Source: an uncultured Lachnospiraceae bacterium (GTDB lineage: Bacteria > Bacillota > Clostridia > Lachnospirales > Lachnospiraceae). Taken from it: a stretch of DNA of 17,733 bases. A model generated the notes under the pieces. It was not told the origin of the DNA and did not search any database. It worked only from the letters and a program-made list of their open reading frames with translations. The DNA lies in contig CAJTMZ010000027.1 in the NCBI GenBank assembly GCA_910577445.1, positions 1,044 to 18,776 of the forward strand. The letters run 5' to 3'. This document shows, piece by piece, positions 1 to 6,816 of the stretch; the stretch's first letter is position 1, and each line of letters opens with the position of its first letter. A program made the translations under genes and the position numbers.

Positions 1-8
1 GAATGTGA

Positions 9-37
9 CCCGGCAGGTTTAGGCTGCCGGGTTTTTT
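9..37 (+). terminator. Factor-independent terminator of a gene left of the window
   Basis: CCCGGCAG (9-16) pairs perfectly with CTGCCGGG (24-31) across a seven-base loop and is followed at once by six T (32-37). This is a textbook intrinsic terminator for plus-strand transcription. The gene it ends lies outside the window. Confidence 0.9.
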
Positions 38-114
38 ATGCTTGGAAATGCGGTGTTTATGTGGGTTTCATGGAAATGCTGTCTTGAGGTCTGGAATTTT
101 CCCTTTTGAGAAGA

Positions 115-126
115 AAAAGCGCTTTT
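115..126. repeat. Perfect 12-base palindrome, catabolite-box-like core
   Basis: AAAAGCGCTTTT reads the same on both strands. Its central ten bases equal the core of an ideal CcpA (cre) box, but the usual TG and CA flanks are missing. It lies in the otherwise empty stretch between the left-edge terminator and the recombinase remnant, with no intact gene starting nearby. Functional meaning is doubtful. Confidence 0.2.
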
Positions 127-160
127 ACTGAAAAATTCTGGATTTTAAGAAGTTTTTCTG

Positions 161-481
161 ATGGATAGGTCAAAAGCCCGCAAAATAAAGCTGTCAGAGG
201 AAGCAATAGAGATTTTACAGAGGATAGAGGCATTTTATAGAGCAAATATTAACGAAAATACGTTGATAGTAAGAACCCGGACAGGAAAGCCTAATACTGC
301 CACAAATTTGGAACACAGGATGGCGACTATCTTTAAAAATGCTGGTCTGACTGGTTTGAAAGGGGGATTACATATATTCCGGAGAACCTTTGCGACCAGA
401 ATGTATGAAAATGGAGCCAGGGTAAAGGAGATAGCGGCCTATATCGGTGACTTGGAATCTACGACAGAGCGTTACTCCTAA
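161..481 (+). pseudogene. Tyrosine recombinase (integrase) C-terminal remnant
   Basis: This 106-residue frame matches the second half of a phage/ICE-type tyrosine recombinase catalytic domain. Visible are the beta-strand lysine region (RTRTGKP, about residues 38-44), the H-x-x-R motif in HIFRRTFATRM, and the end motif TTERYS containing the tyrosine nucleophile (residue 105). The DNA-binding N-terminal domain and the first catalytic arginine are absent, because a TAA at 146-148 closes the frame upstream. A second TAA ends the protein one residue after the nucleophile, where relatives normally continue. The ATG at 161 has no convincing ribosome binding site. It is therefore read as a decayed fragment, not a working integrase. 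It marks the left patch as former mobile-element DNA next to the toxin-antitoxin cassette. No attachment repeats were found around it. Confidence 0.8.
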
Positions 482-534
482 AGCGACATATTATCCGAAT
501 GGTTGGAAAGAGTAGGCAGGGAGAGTTATTTTAA

Positions 535-563
535 TTGTATTTCGGCTTAAAACTGTATATAAT
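535..563 (+). promoter_or_regulatory. Candidate promoter of the toxin-antitoxin cassette
   Basis: TTGTAT (535-540) and a perfect TATAAT (558-563) are separated by 17 bases. The -35 matches consensus at only three positions, but the -10 is exact. It lies about 100 bases before the antitoxin start in a 181-base gap with no other gene. The leader downstream is A/G-rich, without an obvious terminator or riboswitch. Confidence 0.5.
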
Positions 564-662
564 GAAAGAAAAGCAGGATAATGAAGAAATATGGAAATGG
601 CATGGAGAATAATAAAATTTAAGTAAAGATGATTAATAGGAGTGAGAAGCGAGGTGAAATGA

Positions 663-947
663 ATGGATAGTGTAAAGGTTACATTACAGGATAATATTTT
701 ACCATATTTGCAAGTAATAAATGATGGCGATGACCTTGCCGATAAGGCGAATTTTTCAATAGTTATCGGACTATTTGCTGCTAAAATGATAACCTTGGAA
801 AAGGCAGCAGAGCTTGCTGGAAAAAGTATATGGAATTTTATTGATACTTTAAAAGAACATCAGATTCCCTGGGGAGAATATACGGAAGAGGATATGCAGA
901 TGGATGCTCTTGCATTAAAGAAACTTGCGGGGGGCATGTATGGCTAA
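663..947 (+). CDS. UPF0175-family antitoxin-like protein
   Basis: A 94-residue protein with the UPF0175 core: a helical stretch (about residues 31-56) reading IGLFAAKMITLEKAAELAGK, then a W-x-F-I-D-x-L helix and the acidic EYTEEDM region near residue 75. Members of this family are small helix-turn-helix-like proteins found immediately before PIN-type (DUF3368) genes and are regarded as antitoxins that bind DNA and the partner nuclease. The ATG at 663 follows GAGGTG (651-656) with a six-base gap, a good ribosome binding site. The gene overlaps the next one by eight bases, the tight coupling expected of a toxin-antitoxin operon. Its target promoter is probably the TATAAT promoter just upstream. 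Family assignment is from pattern memory; the neutralising role is inferred from the partner. Confidence 0.75.
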   Translation: MDSVKVTLQDNILPYLQVINDGDDLADKANFSIVIGLFAAKMITLEKAAELAGKSIWNFIDTLKEHQIPWGEYTEEDMQMDALALKKLAGGMYG

Positions 948-1479
948 AATGAGAGTGATTTGTAATACCAGCCCGATTATTGGACTTTTAACCATCAACC
1001 GTTTGGAATTGCTTGAGAAGCTTTTTGATGAGATTTACATTCCGGAAGCGGTATACAGGGAATTATGTATAAACGCAGAAAAATATAGCCATGAAGTTGA
1101 GCAGATTCGTAAAAAAGTGGAATCAGGCATTTTTGTGGTATATCAGGTCAAAAATGCAGATGTGGTAAAAAAACTGTATGGCAGATTGCATTATGGGGAA
1201 TTAGAAGTTATTGTTGGAGCTAAAGAATTAGATATTCCGCTTGCAATTATTGATGAAACAAATGCAAGAAAGATGGCTTCTGAATTTCTGGTGGATACAT
1301 TAGGAATTTTAGGGATAGTAACTCAGGCTAAGAGAAAGGGTCTGGTAAAAGAAGTGAAATCGGAATTAGATGTATTGCGAAAATCTGGATACCGGATTTC
1401 AGATAAGCTATACTATAGTGTATTAGAGCAAAATGGGGAACTAAACAAAGGTGAAGGCTGTGGAAATAATGGACTGTAA
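940..1479 (+). CDS. DUF3368 PIN-domain-like putative toxin (RNase)
   Basis: A 179-residue protein of the DUF3368 type, a PIN-fold family linked to VapC ribonucleases. It opens with RVICNTSPIIGLL (residues 5-17), where asparagine 9 occupies the first acidic position, as is common in this family. It then shows LLEKLFDEIYIPEAVYREL with E41, HYGELEVI (E87, E89) and IIDETNARKMA (D105, E106), the acidic positions expected to hold the metal ion. A TTG at 925 could start the frame earlier, but ATG 940 follows a run of G (929-934) at a five-base gap and gives the usual family N-terminus, so it was chosen. It overlaps the antitoxin stop by eight bases. The last 15 residues (from NGELNK) are low-complexity and may be dispensable. 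Nuclease activity is inferred, not shown. Confidence 0.78.
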   Translation: MAKMRVICNTSPIIGLLTINRLELLEKLFDEIYIPEAVYRELCINAEKYSHEVEQIRKKVESGIFVVYQVKNADVVKKLYGRLHYGELEVIVGAKELDIPLAIIDETNARKMASEFLVDTLGILGIVTQAKRKGLVKEVKSELDVLRKSGYRISDKLYYSVLEQNGELNKGEGCGNNGL

Positions 1480-1505
1480 AAGCCGGAAAAGAGTGATAGG
1501 TCAAT

Positions 1506-1523
1506 TATTGTATTTATGCAATA
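1506..1523. promoter_or_regulatory. Candidate LysR operator upstream of the MATE gene
   Basis: TATTG (1506-1510) and CAATA (1519-1523) form an inverted repeat across eight bases, and the inner AT/AT pairs also match. The site contains ATTTATGCA (1512-1520), found identically before the solute-binding protein gene and at the same distance (30 bases) from a TTGCTT -35 element. LysR-type regulators often bind about 60-70 bases before the transcription start; the centre here lies near -71. Identity of the binder is inferred. Confidence 0.4.
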
Positions 1524-1536
1524 TCCGGATAAATGT

Positions 1537-1566
1537 GGAAAGCAATTGAATTGCTTTCCTTTTTTT
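1537..1566 (+). terminator. Intrinsic terminator of the toxin-antitoxin operon
   Basis: GGAAAGCAAT (1537-1546) pairs perfectly with ATTGCTTTCC (1550-1559) over a TGA loop, followed by seven T (1560-1566). It insulates the MATE gene from the toxin-antitoxin cassette. The descending arm also contains the candidate -35 of the MATE promoter. Confidence 0.9.
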
Positions 1567-1579
1567 ATTGGCGGATAAT
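1551..1579 (+). promoter_or_regulatory. Candidate promoter of the MATE-amidohydrolase-LysR unit
   Basis: TTGCTT (1551-1556), a 17-base spacer and GATAAT (1574-1579) lie 25 bases before the MATE start. The -10 matches consensus at five of six positions. The -35 is weak (only TTG agrees), as expected of an activator-dependent promoter, and is the same hexamer as in the promoter at 5016-5044. It overlaps the upstream terminator. Confidence 0.5.
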
Positions 1580-1603
1580 CAGAGCAGAAGGAGGTAAAGG
1601 ATA

Positions 1604-2998
1604 ATGGAGCAAAAATCAAATGCTTTTCTGGAACAGGAAAGGATAGGCACCCTGATGAGGAAGTTTACGGTGCCGTGTATTATTTCGCTTCTGGTAGCAG
1701 CTTTGTACAATATTGTTGACCAGGTTTTTATTGCAAATGCGTCTTATCTGGGTTCCTATGGAAATGCGGCAAATAATGCAGTGTTCCCACTTACGGTGGT
1801 GGCACTGGCTATGGCGGTGATGATTGGAGACGGGTGCTGTGCTTTTGTCAGTATAAGTCTGGGAGCGGGAAAAGAGGATGACTCTCACAGAAGCATAGGC
1901 TGTTCTATCATTTTATGCATTCTAATAAGCCTTTTGCTGACTGCTGTGTACTGTATTTTTCAGGACAGGATTTTAATCATGTTCGGCGGCGGGGTAAACG
2001 CGGAAACCTTTGCCAACGCGAAAGAGTATTTTACCTGGATTACTGCGGGAATCCCCTTTTACATGTTCGGGCAGATGATGAATCCGGTTATCCGTTCCGA
2101 TGGCAGTCCCAAATTTGCAATGGCTTCCATTATGGCGGGAGCGGTTTTTAATATCATTTTTGACCCGATTTGCATTTTTGTGCTGAAATGGGGAATGATG
2201 GGGGCGGCTGTTGCAACGATAGCGGGGCAGATTCTGACGGCTCTTCTTGCGTTCTGGTATTTATTTCATATGAAAGCGGTGAAGCTGAAGAAGGAGAGCT
2301 TTGGTATTTTCAGAGGGCTGATGAAAAAATTTCTTCCTATGGGAATTACCAGCTTCCTTTCGCAGATTTCGGTGGTGGCTTCTATGGCGGCAGTTAACAA
2401 CATGATTGTGAAATACGGCGCGGCGGATGAAATTTTCAGGCAGGCGGAATACGCGCAGATTCCCATGGCGGTGGTGGGCATTGTTATGAAGTTTTTCCAG
2501 ATAGTCATATCCGTGTCGGTGGGGCTTGCGGCGGGCTGTATTCCGATTGTGGGGTATAATATCGGAGCAAAGCGGACGGACAGGGCGCTGGAATTGTTTA
2601 AAAAGCTGCTTATGGCGGAATTTGCAGTGGGATTGGCGGCGCTTTTGGTTGTGGAGCTTTTGCCGGGGCAGCTTATAAGTATCTTCGGGGCGGCAAACGA
2701 GAGCACTTATTACAGGGGATTTGCGGTAAAGGCATTTCGTACATATCTGTGTCTGATGCCTCTTGCAACAATCAATAAGGGAACTTTTATATATCTACAG
2801 TCAATGGGAAAGGCGGTGCAGTCCTCTGTCCTGTCCATGATAAGGGAAATTGTGTTTGGCGTGGGATGGGCTGTTCTGCTTCCGATATTCTGGGGGCTGA
2901 ATGGGGTGCTGTATTCCATGCCGTTGTCTGATTTGCTCACATTTATAATAGCGGCTGTTTTAATCGTAAAAATTTTCAGAGAATTAAAAGGGAGGTAA
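1604..2998 (+). CDS. MATE family multidrug/small-molecule exporter
   Basis: A 464-residue polytopic membrane protein with the length and two-bundle layout of MATE antiporters (12 predicted transmembrane helices), closest in style to Firmicutes MepA/DinF-like members. The start reads RIGTLMRKFTVPCIISLLVAALYNIVDQVFIA, the typical first helix with its VDQVFI motif. The mirrored second bundle starts near residue 240 with KKFLPMGITSFLSQ. Such proteins expel cationic drugs or small organic molecules using a Na+ or H+ gradient. AAGGAGGT (1588-1595) sits eight bases before the ATG. Its stop codon lies within the ribosome binding site of the next gene (GGAGG 2991-2995), so the two are co-transcribed and probably translationally coupled. 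The substrate cannot be read from sequence; context suggests a product or toxic analogue linked to the downstream uptake and hydrolysis genes. Confidence 0.92.
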   Translation: MEQKSNAFLEQERIGTLMRKFTVPCIISLLVAALYNIVDQVFIANASYLGSYGNAANNAVFPLTVVALAMAVMIGDGCCAFVSISLGAGKEDDSHRSIGCSIILCILISLLLTAVYCIFQDRILIMFGGGVNAETFANAKEYFTWITAGIPFYMFGQMMNPVIRSDGSPKFAMASIMAGAVFNIIFDPICIFVLKWGMMGAAVATIAGQILTALLAFWYLFHMKAVKLKKESFGIFRGLMKKFLPMGITSFLSQISVVASMAAVNNMIVKYGAADEIFRQAEYAQIPMAVVGIVMKFFQIVISVSVGLAAGCIPIVGYNIGAKRTDRALELFKKLLMAEFAVGLAALLVVELLPGQLISIFGAANESTYYRGFAVKAFRTYLCLMPLATINKGTFIYLQSMGKAVQSSVLSMIREIVFGVGWAVLLPIFWGLNGVLYSMPLSDLLTFIIAAVLIVKIFRELKGR

Positions 2999-3003
2999 AG
3001 GGT

Positions 3004-4044
3004 ATGAGAGTAGATGCAAATATGTATTGGATTCCGGAGAAACTGTTTACAGACGAAAGCATGAGGGAAGAATTTTTAAGATGTGTTCCCGCAGAATACG
3101 GCGTGATTGCCAGATGCGGGCAGATAGACGGTACGGACAAAAAGCAGATTGTTATTGAGGAGCCTGCGGGTTGCCAAAATCTGAATTATGTGCAGGGAGA
3201 GTACGAAGCGGAGCAGCAGCTTGCGGATATGGACAGAGCGGAGGTAGATAAGGCGGTGTTAAAAATTCCCTGCGCTCATGCCTGGCTTTCCCTTGAAATG
3301 TGCAGGAAATTTAACGAGGGTATGGCAGAGCATGTAAAAAAGGGAAACGGACGTTTTGCGGCGTTGGCGGCAGTTCCGCCTCACGGCGGGAGAGAAGCAG
3401 TCTACGAACTGGAACGTTGCGTGAAGGAGCTGGGAATGACAGGAGTGCAGCTTTCATCCCATTACGGTAACAAGTATCTTGATGACGAGCTTTTTCGCCC
3501 TTTCCTGAGAAAAGTAAACGAACTGAAGCTGCCGGTATACGTGCATCATTCTCCGATACCGGTAGATTATAGTACAATATGTGATTATAATAATCTCAGA
3601 AGGTCCTATGGCAGGTGTATGGACCAGACTATTGCCATAGGGAGGGAAGTGTTCAGCGGAATGTTTGATGAACTTTCTGATTTAAAGTTCATTCATTCCA
3701 TGCTGGGCGGCGCGTTTTTTTCCTATATGAATTCCATGTTCCGCAAAAAGCCGGCCGGGCAAAAGGATACGGTGAACCGTTTCGATACGGATACGGACCG
3801 TTTCTGCGGGCAGCTACATGAAAACATTTACTATGAAATGTCTCATGCACAGCCCTGGGGCAAGGAACTTCTGGAATGCGCAGTGAAAATCCTGGGGGCG
3901 GACAGCATTATCTTCGGCTCATCCTATCCGGTAAGACAGGAATGGCTTGTGGAGGGACCGGCTTTTGTGGAGAGGCTTGACCTTGGGACGGAAGAAAAGG
4001 CAATGATGCTTGGTGGGAACGCACAGAGAATTTATGGTCTGTGA
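3004..4044 (+). CDS. ACMSD-like amidohydrolase with degenerate metal site
   Basis: A 346-residue TIM-barrel protein of the amidohydrolase-2 family (PF04909), which includes ACMSD and aromatic-acid decarboxylases such as gamma-resorcylate decarboxylase. Recognisable segments are AALAAVPPHGG (119-129), GMTGVQLSSHYGNKYLDDELFRP (144-166), LPVYVHHSP (176-184), LKFIHSMLGG (227-236), IIFGSSYP (302-309) and GGNAQRIYGL at the end. The N-terminal HxH metal motif is replaced by N6-x-Y8. The histidine before GG is M233, and the aspartate of GSDYP is S307; only H181/H182 remains. Classic zinc catalysis therefore looks impossible, so it may be metal-independent or a binding protein. Its ribosome binding site is embedded in the MATE stop. 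All usual secondary-structure landmarks are present, arguing against simple decay. A hairpin follows the stop. Confidence 0.82.
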   Translation: MRVDANMYWIPEKLFTDESMREEFLRCVPAEYGVIARCGQIDGTDKKQIVIEEPAGCQNLNYVQGEYEAEQQLADMDRAEVDKAVLKIPCAHAWLSLEMCRKFNEGMAEHVKKGNGRFAALAAVPPHGGREAVYELERCVKELGMTGVQLSSHYGNKYLDDELFRPFLRKVNELKLPVYVHHSPIPVDYSTICDYNNLRRSYGRCMDQTIAIGREVFSGMFDELSDLKFIHSMLGGAFFSYMNSMFRKKPAGQKDTVNRFDTDTDRFCGQLHENIYYEMSHAQPWGKELLECAVKILGADSIIFGSSYPVRQEWLVEGPAFVERLDLGTEEKAMMLGGNAQRIYGL

Positions 4045-4048
4045 AGCG

Positions 4049-4067
4049 CCGCCTTTGTGAAAGGCGG
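4049..4067 (+). other. Intercistronic hairpin between amidohydrolase and lysR
   Basis: CCGCCTTT (4049-4056) pairs perfectly with AAAGGCGG (4060-4067) over a GTG triloop, five bases after the amidohydrolase stop and 24 bases before the LysR start. No T-run follows on either strand, so it is unlikely to be an efficient terminator. It may stabilise the upstream mRNA, mark a processing site or lower expression of the regulator. Confidence 0.6.
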
Positions 4068-4091
4068 AGAAAGGTCAAAAGAGGCACAGGA

Positions 4092-4976
4092 ATGGAACTG
4101 AATTATATCCGGCACTTTGTGGTACTTGCGGAAACGGGAAATTATCTGGAGGCGGCGGACATTTTGTTTATGGCGCAGTCCTCCCTGTCAAGACATATCA
4201 AAAGCATAGAGGAGGATTTGGGCGCTCCGTTGTTTGACCGCACGACAAGAAAGGTGGAGCTGAATGATTTCGGGAAAGCTTTTCTGCCTTATGCGAAAAA
4301 GATGGTGGAACTACAGGATGAGTACAGCAAAGCTTTGCAGGGTTGTCTTAACGGGATGGCCTCTACACTTACCGTGGCATCTATTCCAGCCATGACAAAT
4401 TATAATATTACCGACGTTCTGGCAGGCTTTCAGGAAGCGAACCCGGGATACCGGCTTAATATTATAGAAGCCGATTCCATGCAGATTTTTCAGATGCTGG
4501 AGGAGAAAAAGTGCGAGTGCGGATTTGTGAGAGATGCAGAAAGGCTGTCAAAGGAGATAAGGCAGGTGGAGTTCACCTCGGACCATCTGGTTGCTGTGCT
4601 GGCCTTAGACCACCCGCTTGCCGGGGCGGACTTTGTCACGCTGGAAATGCTGGCAGGGGAGAAGTTCCTGTTTTTGAATAAAAATACGACTATGTACTCC
4701 ATCTGCTACAATGCCTGCCGGAAGGCAGGATTTGAGCCGGATGTGGCTTTCACCGGGCTCCGGGGGGGAAATCTGACAGACCTTGCGGCAAGAGGGATGG
4801 GGGTGGCTCTTTTGACAAAAAAACCAATTGAGCATCTGGCAGGAGGCCGGGTGGTTCTGGTGGATGTGGTGCCTACGGTGGCCACATCCATCAGCCTTGT
4901 CTATTCGGCAAAGAGCAAGCTGCCTGATGCGCTTAAAAAATTTATAACGTACGTGCAGAATTACCCAAAACAGTAA
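4092..4976 (+). CDS. LysR-type transcriptional regulator
   Basis: A 294-residue LTTR with an N-terminal winged helix-turn-helix (residues 1-62: MELNYIRHFVVLAETGNYLEAA, then AQSSLSRHIKSIEEDLG and LFDRTTRKVEL) and a periplasmic-binding-like effector domain (about 90-290). Hallmarks include LAVLALDHPLA-like spacing and the DLAARGMGVALLTKKPIE segment near the C-terminus. A GTG at 4041 would add 17 residues but would begin inside the amidohydrolase stop and include the hairpin. ATG 4092, preceded by GAGG (4081-4084), gives the family-standard N-terminus and was chosen. LTTRs bind a small molecule and usually activate neighbouring genes from a site near -65. Its stop is directly followed by the ATTTATGCA element before the importer operon, and the same element precedes the MATE gene, so both are likely targets. 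The effector is unknown; an aromatic acid would be typical of the family. Confidence 0.93.
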   Translation: MELNYIRHFVVLAETGNYLEAADILFMAQSSLSRHIKSIEEDLGAPLFDRTTRKVELNDFGKAFLPYAKKMVELQDEYSKALQGCLNGMASTLTVASIPAMTNYNITDVLAGFQEANPGYRLNIIEADSMQIFQMLEEKKCECGFVRDAERLSKEIRQVEFTSDHLVAVLALDHPLAGADFVTLEMLAGEKFLFLNKNTTMYSICYNACRKAGFEPDVAFTGLRGGNLTDLAARGMGVALLTKKPIEHLAGGRVVLVDVVPTVATSISLVYSAKSKLPDALKKFITYVQNYPKQ

Positions 4977-4995
4977 ATTTATGCATAATGTGCAA
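4977..4995. promoter_or_regulatory. Candidate LysR operator upstream of the importer operon
   Basis: Two overlapping symmetric elements lie just after the lysR stop: the perfect palindrome TTATGCATAA (4979-4988) and TGCA-N5-TGCA (4982-4994), which fits the LTTR T-N11-A rule. The latter is centred about 63 bases before the start predicted from the promoter at 5016-5044, the classic LTTR recognition position. The 9-mer ATTTATGCA (4977-4985) recurs before the MATE gene at identical spacing. Confidence 0.5.
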
Positions 4996-5015
4996 GAATA
5001 GCCCGTGAAGTCGGA

Positions 5016-5044
5016 TTGCTTGTTAAAAATGTTCAAAGTAAAAT
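5016..5044 (+). promoter_or_regulatory. Candidate promoter of the ABC importer-hydrolase operon
   Basis: TTGCTT (5016-5021), a 17-base spacer and TAAAAT (5039-5044) lie in the 127-base gap before the solute-binding protein. The -10 matches five of six consensus bases; the weak -35 suits an activated promoter. The expected start near 5051 leaves a leader of about 50 bases. Confidence 0.55.
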
Positions 5045-5103
5045 GGTTATATCAAAAGAAATGTACAAATTGACGAAGCGAAAGACGGAAGGGAGTAATC
5101 ACT

Positions 5104-6798
5104 ATGAAAAAAAGAACACTTGCAATTGTTCTGGCAGTGAGCATGATGGCATCAGTACTGTTTACAGGCTGCGGAGCGGAAGCAGAAACCGGAGCGGGGC
5201 AGGCCGGAACGGACGAGATGCAGAGCGAACAGGGCGAAGCGCAGAGTATTCAGAGCGGAGAAGCGGAAGGTGAAGGAACTCTGGGGGAAGCAGATACCGA
5301 GACGGCGGCTGCAGGAGGAAAGGCGGACTCCGTGACGGTGGGGATTATGGCTGACCCGGAAAATATGGGGCCCTGGTCTGGAATGTCAATGGGCCGTATT
5401 GCGGTTTTATTTACCACCTATGAGTATATGATTACCCGTGAAAACGGCGTAGCATACGGCGTTTTGGCAAAGAACTGGGAGCAGTCCGACCCACAGACTT
5501 ATAAGGTGGAGATTTACGATTATATCCATGATGCAAAGGGAAATCCCCTGACAGCAAATGATATTGTATTCAGCTTTGAATCCGCAATCGCCACAAAGAA
5601 TTACGGCAAGCTTTCCGTAATAGACAGCGTAACGGCGGTTGACGACTACAATGTGGAATTTAAGTTTAACAAGGCTCTGGAAATCGGCGAGTTTGAAAAT
5701 GTCATGCTGGAATGTGCTATTGTTACCCAGGCGGCTTATGAAGCCTCTCCGGACCAGATGGCGACCACGCCGGTAGGCACTTCTGCATATCTTGTGGAAA
5801 GCTATGTGCCGGGCTCTGAAATCATTATGAAAGACACAGGAAATTACTGGCAGACGGACGAGTCTCTTGTGCATGGAACCAGCGTACATAACGTGGGAGA
5901 AATTAAGTTTTCTGTAATCACGGAAGCTTCTCAGCATACGGTAGCCCTCCAGACAGGAGCTGTTGATATTTCTAATGGCGTACCGGATACGGATATCTCC
6001 AAATTCGGTGAGGGAGGCGAGTTTTCGGAGGGCAATGCGGTGGGCATTGTGCTGGATAACCTGACCTATGATGTTGAGTACAATATGTCTGACAGTTCTG
6101 TTTTTAAGGATGATGAGAATTTAAGGCTTGCCCTTGCCTATGCCATCGGCAAGGAGGGCGTAAACGTGGGCGCGTTTAACGGAAACGGCAAGGCAGTAAA
6201 GGATTTTGCAAACGCAACTTATCCAGATTATAACCCGGAGTGGGATAACGAAGATTACTACGATTATGACGTGGATAAGGCGAAAGAGTATCTGGAACAG
6301 TCAAACTACGATGGAAGTACGCTCAGACTGGAATATATCAACTCCGGCATGTCGGAAATGATTGCCCAGCTGCTTCAGGCTTACTGGGGGCAGATTGGCG
6401 TTACGGTGGAACTGATTGGCTACGACCAGATGATGGGGCAGCAGGAGCAGTATAATAAAGAAGGTTTTGATATTCTGGTAAAAACCACGGGGAGTACGGA
6501 CTACATTGTCAATCAGTGGAAGCTGTGTTGGGACGCCAGGGATTACAGAGAAATCACCGGAGGAACCGCAAATTTTGTGGTGGACGAAAAGTTAGACGAA
6601 CTGATGCAGGCGGCTCTGAGCACGGAAACTTACGGAGCGGAAAGCATTGAAGCGTTCCACGATTATCTGGTGGAGAAATGCTACGGATACGGCGTGGTGC
6701 AGGGGCCTGTGAATATCGTCCATTCCGACAAAATTGTAAATGTGGCTTTGGATATCAGAAAGCAGATTCTTCCGGGGGCGTGTTCCTACGCACAGTAA
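5104..6798 (+). CDS. ABC importer solute-binding lipoprotein, family 5
   Basis: A 564-residue extracellular substrate-binding protein of the SBP_bac_5 (OppA/DppA/NikA) family. Residues 1-22 are a lipoprotein signal (MKKR, hydrophobic core, then LFTGC), with C23 predicted to be lipidated and anchored to the membrane. Phenylalanine at the -3 lipobox position is slightly unusual. Residues 24-74 form a low-complexity linker rich in Glu, Gly, Ala and Gln. The binding domain starts near 76 and shows the family landmarks GVLAKNWEQSDPQTYKVEI, NPLTANDIVFSFESA, TTPVGTSAYLVESYVPGSE, and LRLALAYAIGKEGV. AAGGGAG (5089-5095) precedes the ATG by eight bases. It is the first gene of a five-gene importer unit. 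The ligand cannot be read from the sequence: family members bind peptides, but also opines, sugars, nickel and other molecules, and the downstream hydrolases argue for a conjugated organic compound. Confidence 0.95.
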   Translation: MKKRTLAIVLAVSMMASVLFTGCGAEAETGAGQAGTDEMQSEQGEAQSIQSGEAEGEGTLGEADTETAAAGGKADSVTVGIMADPENMGPWSGMSMGRIAVLFTTYEYMITRENGVAYGVLAKNWEQSDPQTYKVEIYDYIHDAKGNPLTANDIVFSFESAIATKNYGKLSVIDSVTAVDDYNVEFKFNKALEIGEFENVMLECAIVTQAAYEASPDQMATTPVGTSAYLVESYVPGSEIIMKDTGNYWQTDESLVHGTSVHNVGEIKFSVITEASQHTVALQTGAVDISNGVPDTDISKFGEGGEFSEGNAVGIVLDNLTYDVEYNMSDSSVFKDDENLRLALAYAIGKEGVNVGAFNGNGKAVKDFANATYPDYNPEWDNEDYYDYDVDKAKEYLEQSNYDGSTLRLEYINSGMSEMIAQLLQAYWGQIGVTVELIGYDQMMGQQEQYNKEGFDILVKTTGSTDYIVNQWKLCWDARDYREITGGTANFVVDEKLDELMQAALSTETYGAESIEAFHDYLVEKCYGYGVVQGPVNIVHSDKIVNVALDIRKQILPGACSYAQ

Positions 6799-6816
6799 TA
6801 ATATAAACGGAAGTGT

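Noticed and set aside
4041..4091. GTG start for the LysR gene, 17 codons upstream
   Set aside because: It would begin within the amidohydrolase stop, encode a basic tail foreign to LTTRs and span the hairpin; ATG 4092 gives the standard N-terminus with a GAGG site.
5407..5937. Minus-strand open frame of 176 codons inside the solute-binding protein gene
   Set aside because: No recognisable domain and fully antisense to a well-supported lipoprotein gene.
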